DNA of 64,000 nucleotides from Gautieria morchelliformis (Eukaryota; Basidiomycota; Agaricomycetes; Gomphales; Gomphaceae), in assembly GCA_015179125.1 (NCBI GenBank), contig WHVA01000177.1, positions 124,001 through 188,000 on the forward strand. The letters run 5' to 3'. The notes under the pieces are model-generated. The model made no database searches, was not told the origin of the DNA, and worked only from the letters and a program-made list of their open reading frames with translations. The translations under genes and the position numbers were made by a program. Positions within the stretch are counted from its first letter, which is position 1; the number at the start of each line of letters is the position of its first letter. Below, piece after piece: positions 11,613-23,402 of the stretch.

Positions 11613-13057
11613 ATGACACCAAAAACCGCAACTAAGAGTGAGACTTCGGATGGCGGCCTCGCAGGTAGACAGCTTTGTGTTTGTTTTAACGTCGCTATAT
11701 ACTCACTGTTATCGCCCTGATATGGTTAATAGCCACATACACTCTTGTCTACTCATTCTTAACAGCACGATCCCATGAGAAGGCAGCTGCAGCAGTAAAG
11801 AAGGCCGCAAAGGACATTGTTGTGCTCAAGGACAACGTGACGGTTAACGAAGCACCTTTGGATGAAATAGTGAAGTGGTGGAAGGCGAAGAGAGAGGCGG
11901 ACGCGTCAGTCAATCCGATTTCGTTCTCAGGGCGTGTATTCATCGATCAGTATGCAGCAAGAATATCTCGAGCTCTGTGTCCAGCTCTGAATGTGAGTGT
12001 GTCTATCTGTCACATGGGTTTTCACCTCGTTTGACTCTGCTGCAGCTTCGTCTGACAGTGACTCGAGTGACGACTCCTCATGTATGTGTTTTCTCGGTGC
12101 ATTAATTATCAACTGACCACTGGAATTGTAGCCTCGGACTCTAGCTCAAGCTCTGACTGTGCGTTTCCGCTCAACAATGGGCATCCTTGCTGACATTCCA
12201 GTAGCCGACGCCTCTACCAATTCATCGAGTTCAGACAAGCCACATGCTTCGGAACATGCTCTAGATACCCAAAAAGCTGCCAAGCCAGCCAAAACCAATG
12301 GCAAAGCCGTTGCATCCCATGCTGTGGTTTCAAACCATACACCGACATCTAGAGCCCTTCAAGACACGGCGCATCAGAAGTCTAAGAACGTGATCTCCCA
12401 GAAGGCGGAAAAGGCCACAAAGTCTATATCTTCCAGGTCGAGTAGTTCCGATAGTGACACGAGCAGTTCTGAGTCTGGGGCAAACTCAGTTAAAGCAGGT
12501 CAGACCGCGACTCAATTACAGAATGTAGGAGCGACTGTCGTCGCGGATACGGTGTCAGCTCCTACTACCGTAAGGGCGGCTAAAAAGCAACGGGTCTCGG
12601 GAAGCGGAAATGCTGTTGCCACGGCCGTAGCAGCGGAAACGTATAGCCCAGCCCCAAACCAAAATGGCAAAAGGCCTCGCAAGAGTAACACGCCTTTCCA
12701 GCGCATCAAAGCGGACGCGGTTGAATTTCATGATGATCGCCTCAAAGACAATGGCTTTGTGGCCAGGGTATGTGTCTCCAGTTCAGTTTCCTTCATTAAT
12801 TAAATTGGTGCAAACAGGGAGGGTCAGCCAATGACTATGGAGCTCGTGCTAACCAGGATCTCATAGTTACACGAGGCGACAGTTTCAGAAAGGAGAAGAA
12901 TAAAAAGAAGCGGGGAAGCTACCGTGGCGGAGAAATAACAGTACATCTGTTTCCTTTTCAGAATGGTTCTACTCGACGACTCACCCTTCATGTTTTGATA
13001 GATGCAAAGCCACAGCATCAAATTTACCTGAGGTCGGAAACTATCGGTCTACCATAA
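11613..13057 (+). CDS. SRP40: Nucleolar phosphoprotein SRP40/Nopp140
   Basis: Srp40/Nopp140 is a nucleolar and Cajal-body chaperone of snoRNPs. The N-terminal LisH-like part ([15 protein letters not shown], then [11 protein letters not shown]) comes from exon 2 (from 11733). A Ser/Asp-rich acidic stretch is spread over small exons near 11968-12170, and a long Lys/Ala/Ser-rich exon follows to about 12769. The C-terminal SRP40 domain is unmistakable: [21 protein letters not shown], then after an intron [20 protein letters not shown] and [19 protein letters not shown]. The family normally ends a few residues later; here the frame reads on to a TAA at 13055-13057, so either the tail is longer or a last splice is missed. 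Exon 1 (11613-11664) is inferred from phase. Confidence 0.85.
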
Positions 13058-13140
13058 AGTCATGTTTTGTTGTCACTGCCTAGAAGGATTCCAACCCACT
13101 AGAAGTGAGGGGGTCAATAGACCTTTTGTGATGCGCCTAG

Positions 13141-14980
13141 TCATATTGCCTCTAATGATCGTATCCAACGGAAATTCACCCATGCAGAACTTAAGCATCC
13201 CGTTGGCATATCTCGGACATCCAGACCCACCCCTCCTAGCACTATGTCCTTTTGCTTTGCGTGCCGCCAAACGATCTTTGGGAGGAGCCACCGGCCATGG
13301 GGGATGATCATGACCGATCCTCCCGACCTGCAAGAATACAGTATTTTGGTAGGCAATAGTCGAGGTCTTAATGCCAACACATATCGGTTGTCCCACAAAA
13401 GCTCAGCCTCTGTCTCTTGTGCAAGGAGAGCCGAGATGTCCCGCACGCATGGCGACAGTACTTGGGTCCGTTTGATGGGCGGTTGCCGAGAGGCGAGCCA
13501 CCCTTGCCTACACCACGGCGTATTTCCGTCATGGTCCATACGCATATGGCCATCAGCTCTAAGAAACACTGGCCTCCATATCACTTCACTACCCGCGCAA
13601 AATGTTTGCTGAGACTCCGAGTTAGAACTCCATAGCTTGCTGGAGATGAGACGCAAAGATGATGACCGACGCGAAGCTTCTGAGCCTGGTGCACCCCATG
13701 GTCTCGGGGAGACAAAACGAATTATGCGCAGAGCGACTGCTCGTTGTACATCATCTGTAGGGATAGATTCATTTGAAGGAGTAAGCAATAATGTTGAGGG
13801 GGGAGAAGGCTTCCTGAACGCCGTGAGATACTCGGTTGCTGAATTGAGACCCGTTAGTATACTATCAGCTAACTGAGAGTTTCTATGATTGACCTTCTGC
13901 TTCTACACGATCACAATGTTGTGAGATATGGCTCGCGGCAGCGTGTAGTCTTGAAATGAGAGGTGCCGTTGTAGACATTGCAAAGTTCTGCGTGGATATG
14001 GCGTCAAGGGCATTAACGGCTTGCTTTACTTTGTCGACATCGTACGGTATGCTTTTCGGTTGGTCCACAAGATCCTACGCAGATGGATCACTTTGAATGA
14101 CTGGGATAAAGTCATCAACTACAAACCGGATGTATGGGGAGTCCTGAGAGGCAGTGTCGCACAAAATTGCGTGGTGTTAACATTGGCTGAAAGTTTGTAG
14201 GGTCATCCGTGTAGGGTAGCCCATGCAATTCGCAAGTTGCAAGAATGCGATCCTACAAGAAATCGATGCTCGGTTTGGGTGCTTCGTCAATGTCCGGGAC
14301 ATCACACTCACTTTAGGAACCTCTAGCAACGGTCTCACGACCCAATGATCCATTCCAGACGAGCCTGCCCAATCCAGGCTCTGGGAAGAGGACCCCATAC
14401 CCCAGCGACGGCAGCGACGCATACCTACTGGGGTGCGAGACACTTTAGTTCGAGCAAGCCTCATGATCAAAGTCTCCACCTGGTCATCTGCATGATGTCC
14501 CATAGCAAGAACAGATACATGGTTGTTTCGCATAGCATCAAATAGAAGTCGATAGCGGGCTCGCCGTGCTGCAGTTTCAACGGGGCCTTGGTTCTCCGGA
14601 CGATCAGGGAATGGAGGCAGCGACCATGGAATGCGGAGGATCTGAGACGGGATGTGCAATCCCTTGCAAAACTGACGACAGAGCTCCGCTACCGCCGAAG
14701 ACCTCGGTTGGAGGGAATGGTCGACAGACAAGGCGAGTATACGCAGTGGGTCGTCATGTGTACCAGCCTGCTGTGAGAGCCAACAATGCAGGAGGTAGAG
14801 CAAGCAAGTAGAGTCAGCCCCCCCAGAATGAGCGACCGCTGTACCATTGAGGTTATGAGATCAGTTTGCTTTAAGTAAAGAAACAGGCTGGAGACCTATT
14901 GACTTTCCCCAACCATCAGGCGGACGACATGCACGAAGCATTTGTCCGAATTCCGCGATAGAGATAGCTAGCCGGTTCAT
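13141..14980 (-). CDS. tRNA(Ile)-lysidine synthase, TilS/MesJ family
   Basis: TilS enzymes attach lysine to C34 of the AUA-reading isoleucine tRNA; in fungi such a protein would be expected to act in mitochondria (inference). The PP-loop ATP-pyrophosphatase motif SGGADST lies near 14820, followed by [22 protein letters not shown] and the family motif [17 protein letters not shown]. Exon 1 begins at the ATG at 14980 ([14 protein letters not shown]) and ends at an intron beginning GTCTCC. Middle exons around 14250-13880 carry [13 protein letters not shown]. The C-terminal part, to the stop at 13141, is less conserved but open. It is tail-to-tail with SRP40, 83 bp apart, and 166 bp downstream of the DOA1 stop. 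Confidence 0.83.
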
Positions 14981-15146
14981 GATGAGGGATTCTGATTTGC
15001 CTGATGTGTGCCACTTTCCAAGGCTGCGAAGCTCGAGAGATGACGCGGAGCCTCATGTTACAGATTCATGAGCCTCAGAACATCACTGTAACTGCATTAT
15101 ATAATCGTTGTATAATCCTCCAAAAACCCTAGAAAAAATTGCCTAA

Positions 15147-18100
15147 TTACTGCAGAAGGTGTACAAGTTCTTGTCCAATGGTTTTCACCCGCTCCTCCGT
15201 ACTTTTGGAGACTAGCGACAAAACAAGGGCTCGGAGCTCCTGTGCTTGCTCTGGCGGAGTTCCTTTCGTCTTTGACGCGTGTAGCTGGAGCGTCATTAAG
15301 TAAGCAATACGCATGTCCTCGAAAAAAGAGAATTGGACTCACGAAGTTCCCGAGAGCAGCCAGCGCGCGGTAGATGGGCTCGAAGTCGCCAGTTTCTTCG
15401 GATAGAATCTTGTCAAGAAGAGTGAGTATTGCGTATAGGTAAAAAAAGGTCTTGCGCACCTTTGTAATTAATCTCAAATGAACACCTCGCAGTTCGGGGT
15501 CGATATCGCCTGTAAGTGAGACACAAGAACAGCTGCGTGCATCGTCACTTGATTACCCCTGCATTTAAGGTTGCTACATACTTGAACACGATTGTAGCCA
15601 TCACAATCCTTTGAGGTTTTGTAAGGGACATATAAGGAGCCTCCAGGAGTCTCTCCAATATCTGTCCGAGATTGGTGTGTTAGTAGGCTCTGAGTATTCA
15701 GTGGTTCCGAGATACCGCGTACCGGCTGTACCCAGTCCAATGGCGACGCATGCGAATTAGGGACCTGGAATCCATTGCCGATACCTCGCAGCGCAAGTAA
15801 AATATTAGTCTCTCGGCTTTTCGAGAGCGGAGGAGTCCATCGCTCCGACCACTCTGCTGCATCCAACAATGCGTTGAAAAAACCCAATCCTTGGCCAGGT
15901 TCACAATAAGCAAGGGGGGCGAATGCACTCATCAACCGTGCCAAGTCCATGACTGTTTGTGGACATCAGTTGAATGGTGAAGAGTGAAAACGTATAATAC
16001 GTACCAGGGAATCGTTGAGATGCTGGCCAACGTTCAAGTATTTGCATGATAGTATCCACATTAGAGTTATTCAAGGGAGAAGCCGCTCGTGGCGGTGTGC
16101 TAGTTGCACAAGTGAGATAATCAAATGATTGATCCACAGAGTACATCTCTTGGGAAGAGATAGCAAGGGCAGACGTCGACTGGTATGGTGTCAGCTGGGC
16201 TAACGGCATCCAAAGACGAACATACAATTTCCATGCTCAGAGCATCATTGATTTGATACGTCTTGTTTCGCATTGCAGGAACATTTGCTTGTTTGAACGG
16301 TATGGGGGCTGGCTAGAATCACCAACCAGCTCAGCGAATAATCTCAGGAGGGGGGTCGAGAAACACACTATGGGCAAGACGCGTGTCGCAACAGGGGCCG
16401 CAACAGGCGGTTGTGCCTGTGACGGTGCACCTGAATACCGCGATGCGCCTGTAAACGGATCGACGTAGGTACTCGCGTTCCCTGCCGGGTGGTCGGAACT
16501 GTTCCCAGTACTTTGATAACGAGAATTACCTAGCATAATTAAGTACGACGGTCGGGAACCATGGGAAAGGAGCTACCCACCAGTGTATGGATCAACGAAT
16601 TGGTTTGAAGTTCCTATGCTCACCCCGGCGGTGTTTTTTTCTATGAAGTTCACAACTTGATCAATATAAGTGAGCGGCAACTCATGGACGTGTAAGAAAC
16701 GCTGGGCGGCTTCAAAGGGATTCTCTGTATATTCTTTAGCACAATGTTGTCCAAATGAAGGAATCACCTGCCAGAGGCGTTGTAGGGCAACTTCAAAGGG
16801 GGTACGCCTTCTTGTATGTCAACGTCAAAGACGTAATCGTATTCTTTTCCCTCGTAAAGTTGCTTCCGACCAGATCCTACTGCATCAACGACTTGACCTG
16901 CCTTCGCCCAAGTACGCGACGTGCTATCCCACTTTGAAGACGTTTTAGTAAAGGTTACCATTGTCCATAGCTAAACATTCACCTGATATGCATCTACAGA
17001 TTGACCCTCTCGCACAAGAAGAACTTGTCCGTCTTTCTGGCCTGTTGTACGTGCCCATGTCAGCAATCAATAAATGCAAGCGGAGACGGGAAGTGCGAGA
17101 CCCGGGTGCTGAAGCGCATCTACGCCTTTGATATCAGACTGTTTTAGGTCCCCCACTTGTTCTCTATATGGCGGTCAACAGCTGAAAGGAGCTATGCTAT
17201 TGAAGTGCTCACTTGTTTATGGCTTGGCTTGATACCTGGTCTTCGTAAGATTTAAGGTCGACCTCGGATGCCCAACGTTCCTCAGAGTTGCTGAAAACTC
17301 GTACGATGCCATCACTGGTACCACTGACTATATCGCCATTTGGCATAGTAGAGACCGTCCACACTGAGATCGCGGGATGGACAATGGTCTGGGCACATTC
17401 ACCGTCTATATAACATGTCTCAATCGCGGGGTGCGAAAACAAAAACTGCGGACATACCACGCCAAATTCGGACTGTGCGGTCCTCTCCGGCAGAAACTAT
17501 CTCACCAGTGGGGAGAACAGATAACGAATAAATGAACGACGTATGACCGGACAACATGTACACAAGATCGCCCTCTGTCGTCCAAATACGAATTTCACTT
17601 GAAGTACCGTTGTTAACGCGCGAGCGAGAGTCACGAGACACCCACCTGTCATTTGCACACGACGCAAATCCAATGTCGCGCACAAGGGCGAGCCCGCGCA
17701 CTGCATCGGTATGGCCGGTGTACGTACGGACTTGTTTGTGTTCATGCCATAACTTGATGGTTTTGTCGGCCGAGGCTTTAAAACGTAAACGGTAAGATCT
17801 GCCACATTCGAAGGGTGAAATAACTGCACCTGTCAAATACTGGCCCGAATCAACCACCAACACAGCCCATACAGCCTGACCATGACCTTCGAGTGTATAC
17901 AAGCACTGGAAATCTTTCCAGACTCTCGCAGTTCTTCGACACGAATGAGACGGCATGAAGAACCATTGGATCAAGGGTTACTTACTTGTCCCAAGATCCC
18001 GATAATATGAGTCCATCGTTGCTTGTATTCAGAGTACAAACGTTGTCTGTATGCCCCACCAATGTAAAATCTGGGTCTTCTCTGGTTGCGCCGAGTGAAA

Positions 18101-18483
18101 AAACAGTGATAATGGCATCCTGTCCTCCAGCAACCAAGTATCCTGTACTTACAAAGTTCTAGCTATTCCCCCAAACTTAAAGGGGGTTGAAACACACCTT
18201 GATCCGTCGTCGTGGACGACGGCAAATACGCCACAGCATTGACGTATCGCGAACCGGCAGGAAATTTGGTCGCCTGAAAAGATGAATCTGGTGCGGCACG
18301 GGTCCAAGCGATGGCAGTGGTGTCTCTGGAGGCAGAGAGCACTAGATTTGGGCTTGGAGAGGCGACTGCGCGGACCTATCGCGTATAGCGACTGATGAGC
18401 ATCGACTTCATCGCGAAAAATCGGTCGGTGAGACTGACATCCGCTGAGTGGGCTGCTAGCGTGGCAGACAGTCTGTAAGGCAT
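15147..18483 (-). CDS. DOA1: Ubiquitin-binding WD40-PFU-PUL protein Doa1/Ufd3 (PLAA)
   Basis: Doa1/Ufd3 is the Cdc48/p97 cofactor that keeps cellular ubiquitin levels and acts in ubiquitin-dependent sorting. Exon 1 starts at 18483 (MPYRLSATLAAHSADV). WD40 repeats follow to about 17200, with blocks such as GSWDKTARVW, GSADKTIKLW, GHTDAVRGLA, REIRIWTTEGD and GEDRTVRIW. The PFU domain is at about 17000-16570 (YEGKEYDYVFDVDI, NPFEAAQRFLHVHELP), and the PUL armadillo-like domain runs from about 16230 to the stop. The final frame ends with KSTEERVKTIGQELVHLLQ and a TAA at 15147-15149; a longer frame in another phase over the same bases is a shadow. Many introns of 50-60 nt; joins are partly uncertain. 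Confidence 0.88.
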
Positions 18484-19162
18484 TAGGAAACAGGAGAGGA
18501 TGCAGGTAACCGTCTCGGTGCCGGAGACGCTCAGCTGGAGCTTTAAAGTGAAAGCAAGGTCTATAGGAGAAGCCTGGCCCCGGGGCTCGAATCTGACTGC
18601 TGGACACGCGTTGCCCTGCGTTGCAGGCAATTTCAGACCTCGAACCTTCTCGCAATTTCTAATCCAAATAGTCTAACGAGACCTGTCATATACTATTGAC
18701 TAATGTATGCCCCTCCAACGAACTCTCCAAGCCAGATACAACTTGAAAGCTGATACGGAGGCACGCTTCTATGCATTGCACTGTTATTCCATCTCCCTGC
18801 GAGTGCCCTCGATGCAGATCATCGGCCGTGGACAGCGAGCACGACGATTTGCCAAAGCAAGGGGGTTCTGAAATCGGGAGGTTGCAACTTCGACTCCGAT
18901 GCTTTTCTACCACGCCCCCTTTAGGGCAGGCAGTGCGCCCATCCGAGCTCCAGACTTGCCCAATATTAGAAAGACGCGCCTGGCCTGGTAGCGATGTGGC
19001 CACCGAAGGCTTCTAGCATCACAATTTAAACTCTATACCTATTTTAATACTCAACTTATTGAGTGAGATCTTCTTGCATATTATAATCGGAGCCCTTTAA
19101 CCCTAAAGCTCCAATCAAATCTGCATGGATGACTTTATAGAATGGACGGGCCTTGCTTCGTA
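18484..19162. other. Intergenic region
   Basis: Spacer between the DOA1 start and the esterase stop, both on the minus strand; it should contain the DOA1 promoter. Open frames of 80-105 codons on both strands lack any family resemblance, and I see no RNA gene. Confidence 0.4.
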
Positions 19163-20659
19163 TCATCGACTCAGCGTTGTAGAAATAGCATGTGCGAGAA
19201 TGCTGTGCACAAGTTTAGCCGAGTCACCCCAAATTGAAGGCAACTCACTCATGGATCACAAAAAGAGGGTGCAAACTATTCAGCCAGCTGTTCGCGGTTT
19301 GAAATTTGTGCAAGCGGACAAAATTAGGTTTAACTCACAAATAGCTGGACACAGGTGCGCACCCTGCTGTCTGTGTCGTGGTATCAGGCGTACCGTTCTA
19401 TACGACCCGTTAGGCTAAGACTGATTATCGTCCAGGTACAGTACCGACTTGATAAGCGTCGCAGAAACCAGTTGAATTAACCCATCCCAGGGTTTCCGCA
19501 CTATCCAGGAGCGTGTTGAAGAGTTTATTCGAATCAAACACGGTAATCTGGCCAAGATTCTTATGGCGGGACTGGAATGCTTTCACTTGTCCTGAAAGCT
19601 GGGCGTTGTAGTCTGCAAGAGATGCCTTCACGGCACGAGTCGCGGCAATGCCTTGCCCAATGAATAGGGGGGCTCGATCTATCGGGGGGACATTGACGAA
19701 GAGGAACGATCGTATCCCCTTTTCGTAGAGATACTCCACTTGCTCGAAGTACCTGTTCAAAAGAGTACGATGGAACCCCTGCTGAGTGACATTGGTCTGA
19801 ATACCTAGTTGAGATTGGCCTTGATTTCCGAAGTGAAATGCATGCTTACAAATGCCCATGAGTTTCCCTGTGGTGAGCGGTTACATGTAAGCGGGCGGCA
19901 TGAATGAGGAGTACACGTGCCACATCGTTGATCCCAATAAATATGGCAACTAAACTGTTGCTGCTGTTCCACGGTACATTTGTAGGAGGGGGTGACAGAA
20001 ATTGATCGAATTGTGCCACTTGATCCACGAGAGATCTTGCCACAATGTCTCGTCAATTATCCTCGGTCTAATATATAAGAGACACGTACAGTACGGTGGG
20101 TTGAAAGGGTGCCACTAGCCTATATGCAGTCTCAATAAAAGAGTAAAGAATTCGCTTACAGCAGCACGAACTTTGAATCGGTTGTTGCACCTCCACTAGC
20201 GAGATCAAATACCTGTTATATGTTTCGTGAATTAACCCGATTTCCACGCGCAGTATCCGATAATGACTGACTCTAGTGGTTGTGACATTATACGTATCAC
20301 CTGGCCCCAAATGCTTGAGTATTAACATGAAAAATGCGTAGAATCATCACAATAATTGTACCCAGAAATTGTACCCAATTTGGGCCATTTGAAGAAGTCT
20401 AGGAGATTTAGTAAGTTCCATCCAGTATTTACTTATGTCAGAAAGGCTCACGAATCCAGGATCAGGAGAGTCGATCCCTGCGGATATGTTAAAACCCGTG
20501 GTCGTATAAGAGTCCCCAAATACAAACAGAAACTAGTGGACGTTAGTTAGAAGGAGCGGACGGAAGTGAGGATGAAGTGTTGACTTTTGTCGTCCCCCAG
20601 GTCAAAGCAGAAACAGGCAGAACGATGCTTGTTCCCCAAAAAATGAGCCTATTCAGCAT
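19163..20659 (-). CDS. Secreted GDSL/SGNH esterase (carbohydrate esterase family 16-like)
   Basis: Probable extracellular acetylesterase acting on plant polysaccharide side groups (family inference). All four SGNH blocks are visible: block I FVFGDSYTTTGFN (nucleophile Ser), block II ASGGATTDS (oxyanion Gly), block III GINDVAR (Asn) and block V WLNSLHPLFVIHD (catalytic His). Exon 1 starts at ATG 20659 and encodes a hydrophobic signal-peptide-like N-terminus, then LTWGTTK directly before block I across an intron. SNGPNWVQFLG and FLSPPPTNVPWN are also family-like. Small exons at the 3' end supply TPDTTTQTAGCAPVSSY, the His block and the end ILAHAISTTLSR with TGA at 19163-19165. A longer frame ending at 19425 is a read-through of the intron starting GTCGGT. 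Confidence 0.88.
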
Positions 20660-21413
20660 TCTCTCGTTGGGTTGATAGCAGGCAGTTTGATGAGAGCAAT
20701 GATAACAAACCCATGTCTGCTTATAAACGCTTCAGCAAACGGAAATAATGCCAGGGAATTTCATTGAAGGCGGTCCTACCGATATAAACCCCGGGCCGCA
20801 TTCTTGAAAGCCAATGATAGCAAGGCCATACTGTACATCACGTTACGGTTTCATTGGAAATTCGGTCAGTCAGTTGCGGTGTTGGCCTATAAAGTATGCA
20901 TGCCAGACGGTCCGCTGAGCAAGTCTTGTGGTTGGGATAGTACTTCCGGGCCTGTGGAAGTAGGTTCGTACATGACCAGTCCCGTAAGATTGTCTGCATG
21001 CGGCACTTGGCAATTCAGATCGTGACCAAGGAAGGGCTCAGTGGCGCTCAGCTGTGAGTCTTCCAACGGTGTTGTACGAGTTACGGGAAGGTGATCCAAA
21101 CTTACACGGTGAGCCATCCTTGAACTATTGAGAGCTATGTACCTAACTGACCAGGTTTGAGGCTACATTATTTGGTACATACAGTCAGGCTCAGTAAGTA
21201 CTTATAAGGTTTCGTTTTCTTACCGTCTTATTGATTCTTAGCTAATACAATGCATTTCAAGCTCAGTCACGCCGTACTTTCTAAGTATCTTTTCGCGATC
21301 GACAAATAGGCTCAATTGTGATAGGTAAAGCATCAAGAATCAGTATATCCCCATAGCCTGCCACGTTTGAATACGTGAGTGTCGCCGCTAGCCGCATTGT
21401 CTCGTGGTGATCA
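20660..21413. promoter_or_regulatory. Divergent intergenic region of the esterase and AP-2 mu genes
   Basis: This 754-bp spacer lies between the divergent start codons at 20659 (minus) and 21414 (plus), so both promoters should be here. TATAAAC near 20784 is a possible core element. No gene was recognised. Confidence 0.4.
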
Positions 21414-23214
21414 ATGATCTCGGTCAGTCGTTCAAGTTGGCGCTCTTCACCTGCAGCCTTCTGACTTGCTTGGGTGGGGTCGATATTCAGGCATTTTTCA
21501 TATTCAATCAGAAAGGGGAGGTACGATCCGATTTAGAAGCAACAAAACGTTTAATTGTATATATTACAACTAGGTTCTTATATCCAGGCTTTACCGAACG
21601 GATCTGAAGTCTGTCCTAATGCCGTCACTCTTGAGACTCGTTACTGATATGGTATGGGACACAGACGATCTATCGCGGACGTGTTTCGGATACAAGTTGT
21701 GTCTAACAGCGACGTTCGGTCACCCATCATCACTTTAGGCTCCACCAGCTTCTTTCACGTTCGAGTCAACAATCTCTATGTTCTTGCAGTCACCAAGTGA
21801 GTCTCTTTTCTTTATAGCTGCAATTTGAGACAAACACAGTGTCATTGCAGGAATAATGCGAACGCCGCGCTAGTGTTTGAATTTTGTTACCGTTTTATCT
21901 CGATTGCCAAATCATACTTCGGCAAAGTTGACGAGGAGTCTGTGAAGAGTAATTTTGTTCTTATTTATGAACTAATTGATGGTGCGTCGACTGTCGTTTG
22001 TTTCTAGTCGACCCGGTACTATTCATTTTTAGAGATTATCGATTTTGGATTTCCTCAAAACAGTGAGATCGATACTCTGAAAACATATATCACAACAGAG
22101 GGGGTTAGGTCCTCAGCCTCTGTCCGTTACTCCTGTTTCAGTGGTTATTGCCTCTAAACTGTTAACCAGGAGGAACCTTCTAAAATCACAATACAAGCCA
22201 CCGGGTCCACTAGTTGGCGACGCGGAGACGTCAAATATAAGAAGAATGAAGCCTTCGTGGACGTAGTCGAGACGGTGAATCTGCTTATGAGTGCGACAGG
22301 TAAGTCTGCTCTTTCCATAGATGATAAGCTCTTCGATCTTCGCCACCTAAGGCACTGTTTTGCGTGCCGACGTGGATGGGCACATACTGATGCGGGCCTA
22401 TCTGTCTGGGACGCCTGAATGTAAGTTTGGTCTGAACGACAAGCTCGTATTAGACAAGGGAGACCGTGTCCCTGGTGGCAATGCTGTGGAGCTCGACGAT
22501 TGTCGCTTCCATCAATGTGTTCGATTAGGCCAATTCGATTCCGATCGAACCATCAGCTTCATACCACCGGACGGCGAATTTGAATTGATGAAGTGCGCTG
22601 ACAACGAGTGATATTTATCGTCACCTTACACGTCTTTTAGGTATCGGTCAACGACCAACGTCAATTTACCCCTCCGTGTTTTACCCACCATCACCGAGAA
22701 TGGAACACGAGAGGTATCTTATATTGTCACCGTCAAGGCCAACTTCAATTCAAAACTGAGTGCGACGAGTGTCATGCTCCGTATCCCCACGCCGTTAAAC
22801 ACGACCACCGTTGATTGCAAAGCTCCCAATGGCAAAGCAAAGTATGTTCCCGCAGAGAACGTCATCGTTTGGAAGTGAGTGCCTTCATAACAGCCTCCTT
22901 ACGCTAAACACGTCATCAGGATCCCAAGGCTACAAGGGGGCTCAGAATGTTCTCTGACTGGTACAGCAGCACTCACTGCAGTAACGCACCGACAGGCGTG
23001 GGCGAGACCGCCAATCGACGTTGACTTCCAAGTGCTTATGTTCACTGCCTCGGGACTTTTGGTCCGATTCTTGAAGGTTTTCGAGAAGAGCAACTACAAT
23101 AGTGTGAAGTGGGTTCGCTATCTCACGAAAGCCAGCAGTAGCTATCAAATACGGGTACGGCAGTTCTATGCTTGTTACTTTCATGGTCCTGACAAGGATT
23201 ACTCTCAGTTTTAA
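21414..23214 (+). CDS. AP-2 clathrin adaptor complex, mu subunit
   Basis: Medium subunit of the plasma-membrane clathrin adaptor AP-2, which binds tyrosine-type cargo signals during endocytosis. Exon 1 is only ATG ATC TCG (21414-21422). Exon 2 (21491-21520) gives [10 protein letters not shown] and exon 3 (from 21574) [12 protein letters not shown], the canonical AP-2 mu start. The longin-like domain follows ([37 protein letters not shown]), then a linker with QATGSTSWR, the counterpart of the metazoan AAK1 phosphosite region. The mu-homology domain follows from [15 protein letters not shown] through [14 protein letters not shown] to [17 protein letters not shown]. The family usually stops about there; here the frame continues 18 residues to TAA at 23212-23214, so a missed last intron is possible. 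Confidence 0.93.
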
Positions 23215-23402
23215 TATCACTCTGCATATGTTGTACTTGATATATACATAATCATTCATTCATGTGAGGAATCCAAGTAGACGCCCATGGTACTTACAAC
23301 GGGCGCTTAAGTATGTAATTCCGCGACGCCTGCACATTTGTGTCGATTTTCGCACATACTGGTGCTTTTAAACTAAGGTCCACTCTATAGGCTGGTTTCG
23401 AG

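Noticed and set aside
13062..13876. Plus-strand frames opposite the tRNA-lysidine synthase gene
   Set aside because: The minus-strand frame continues the TilS protein; the plus frames are its shadows.
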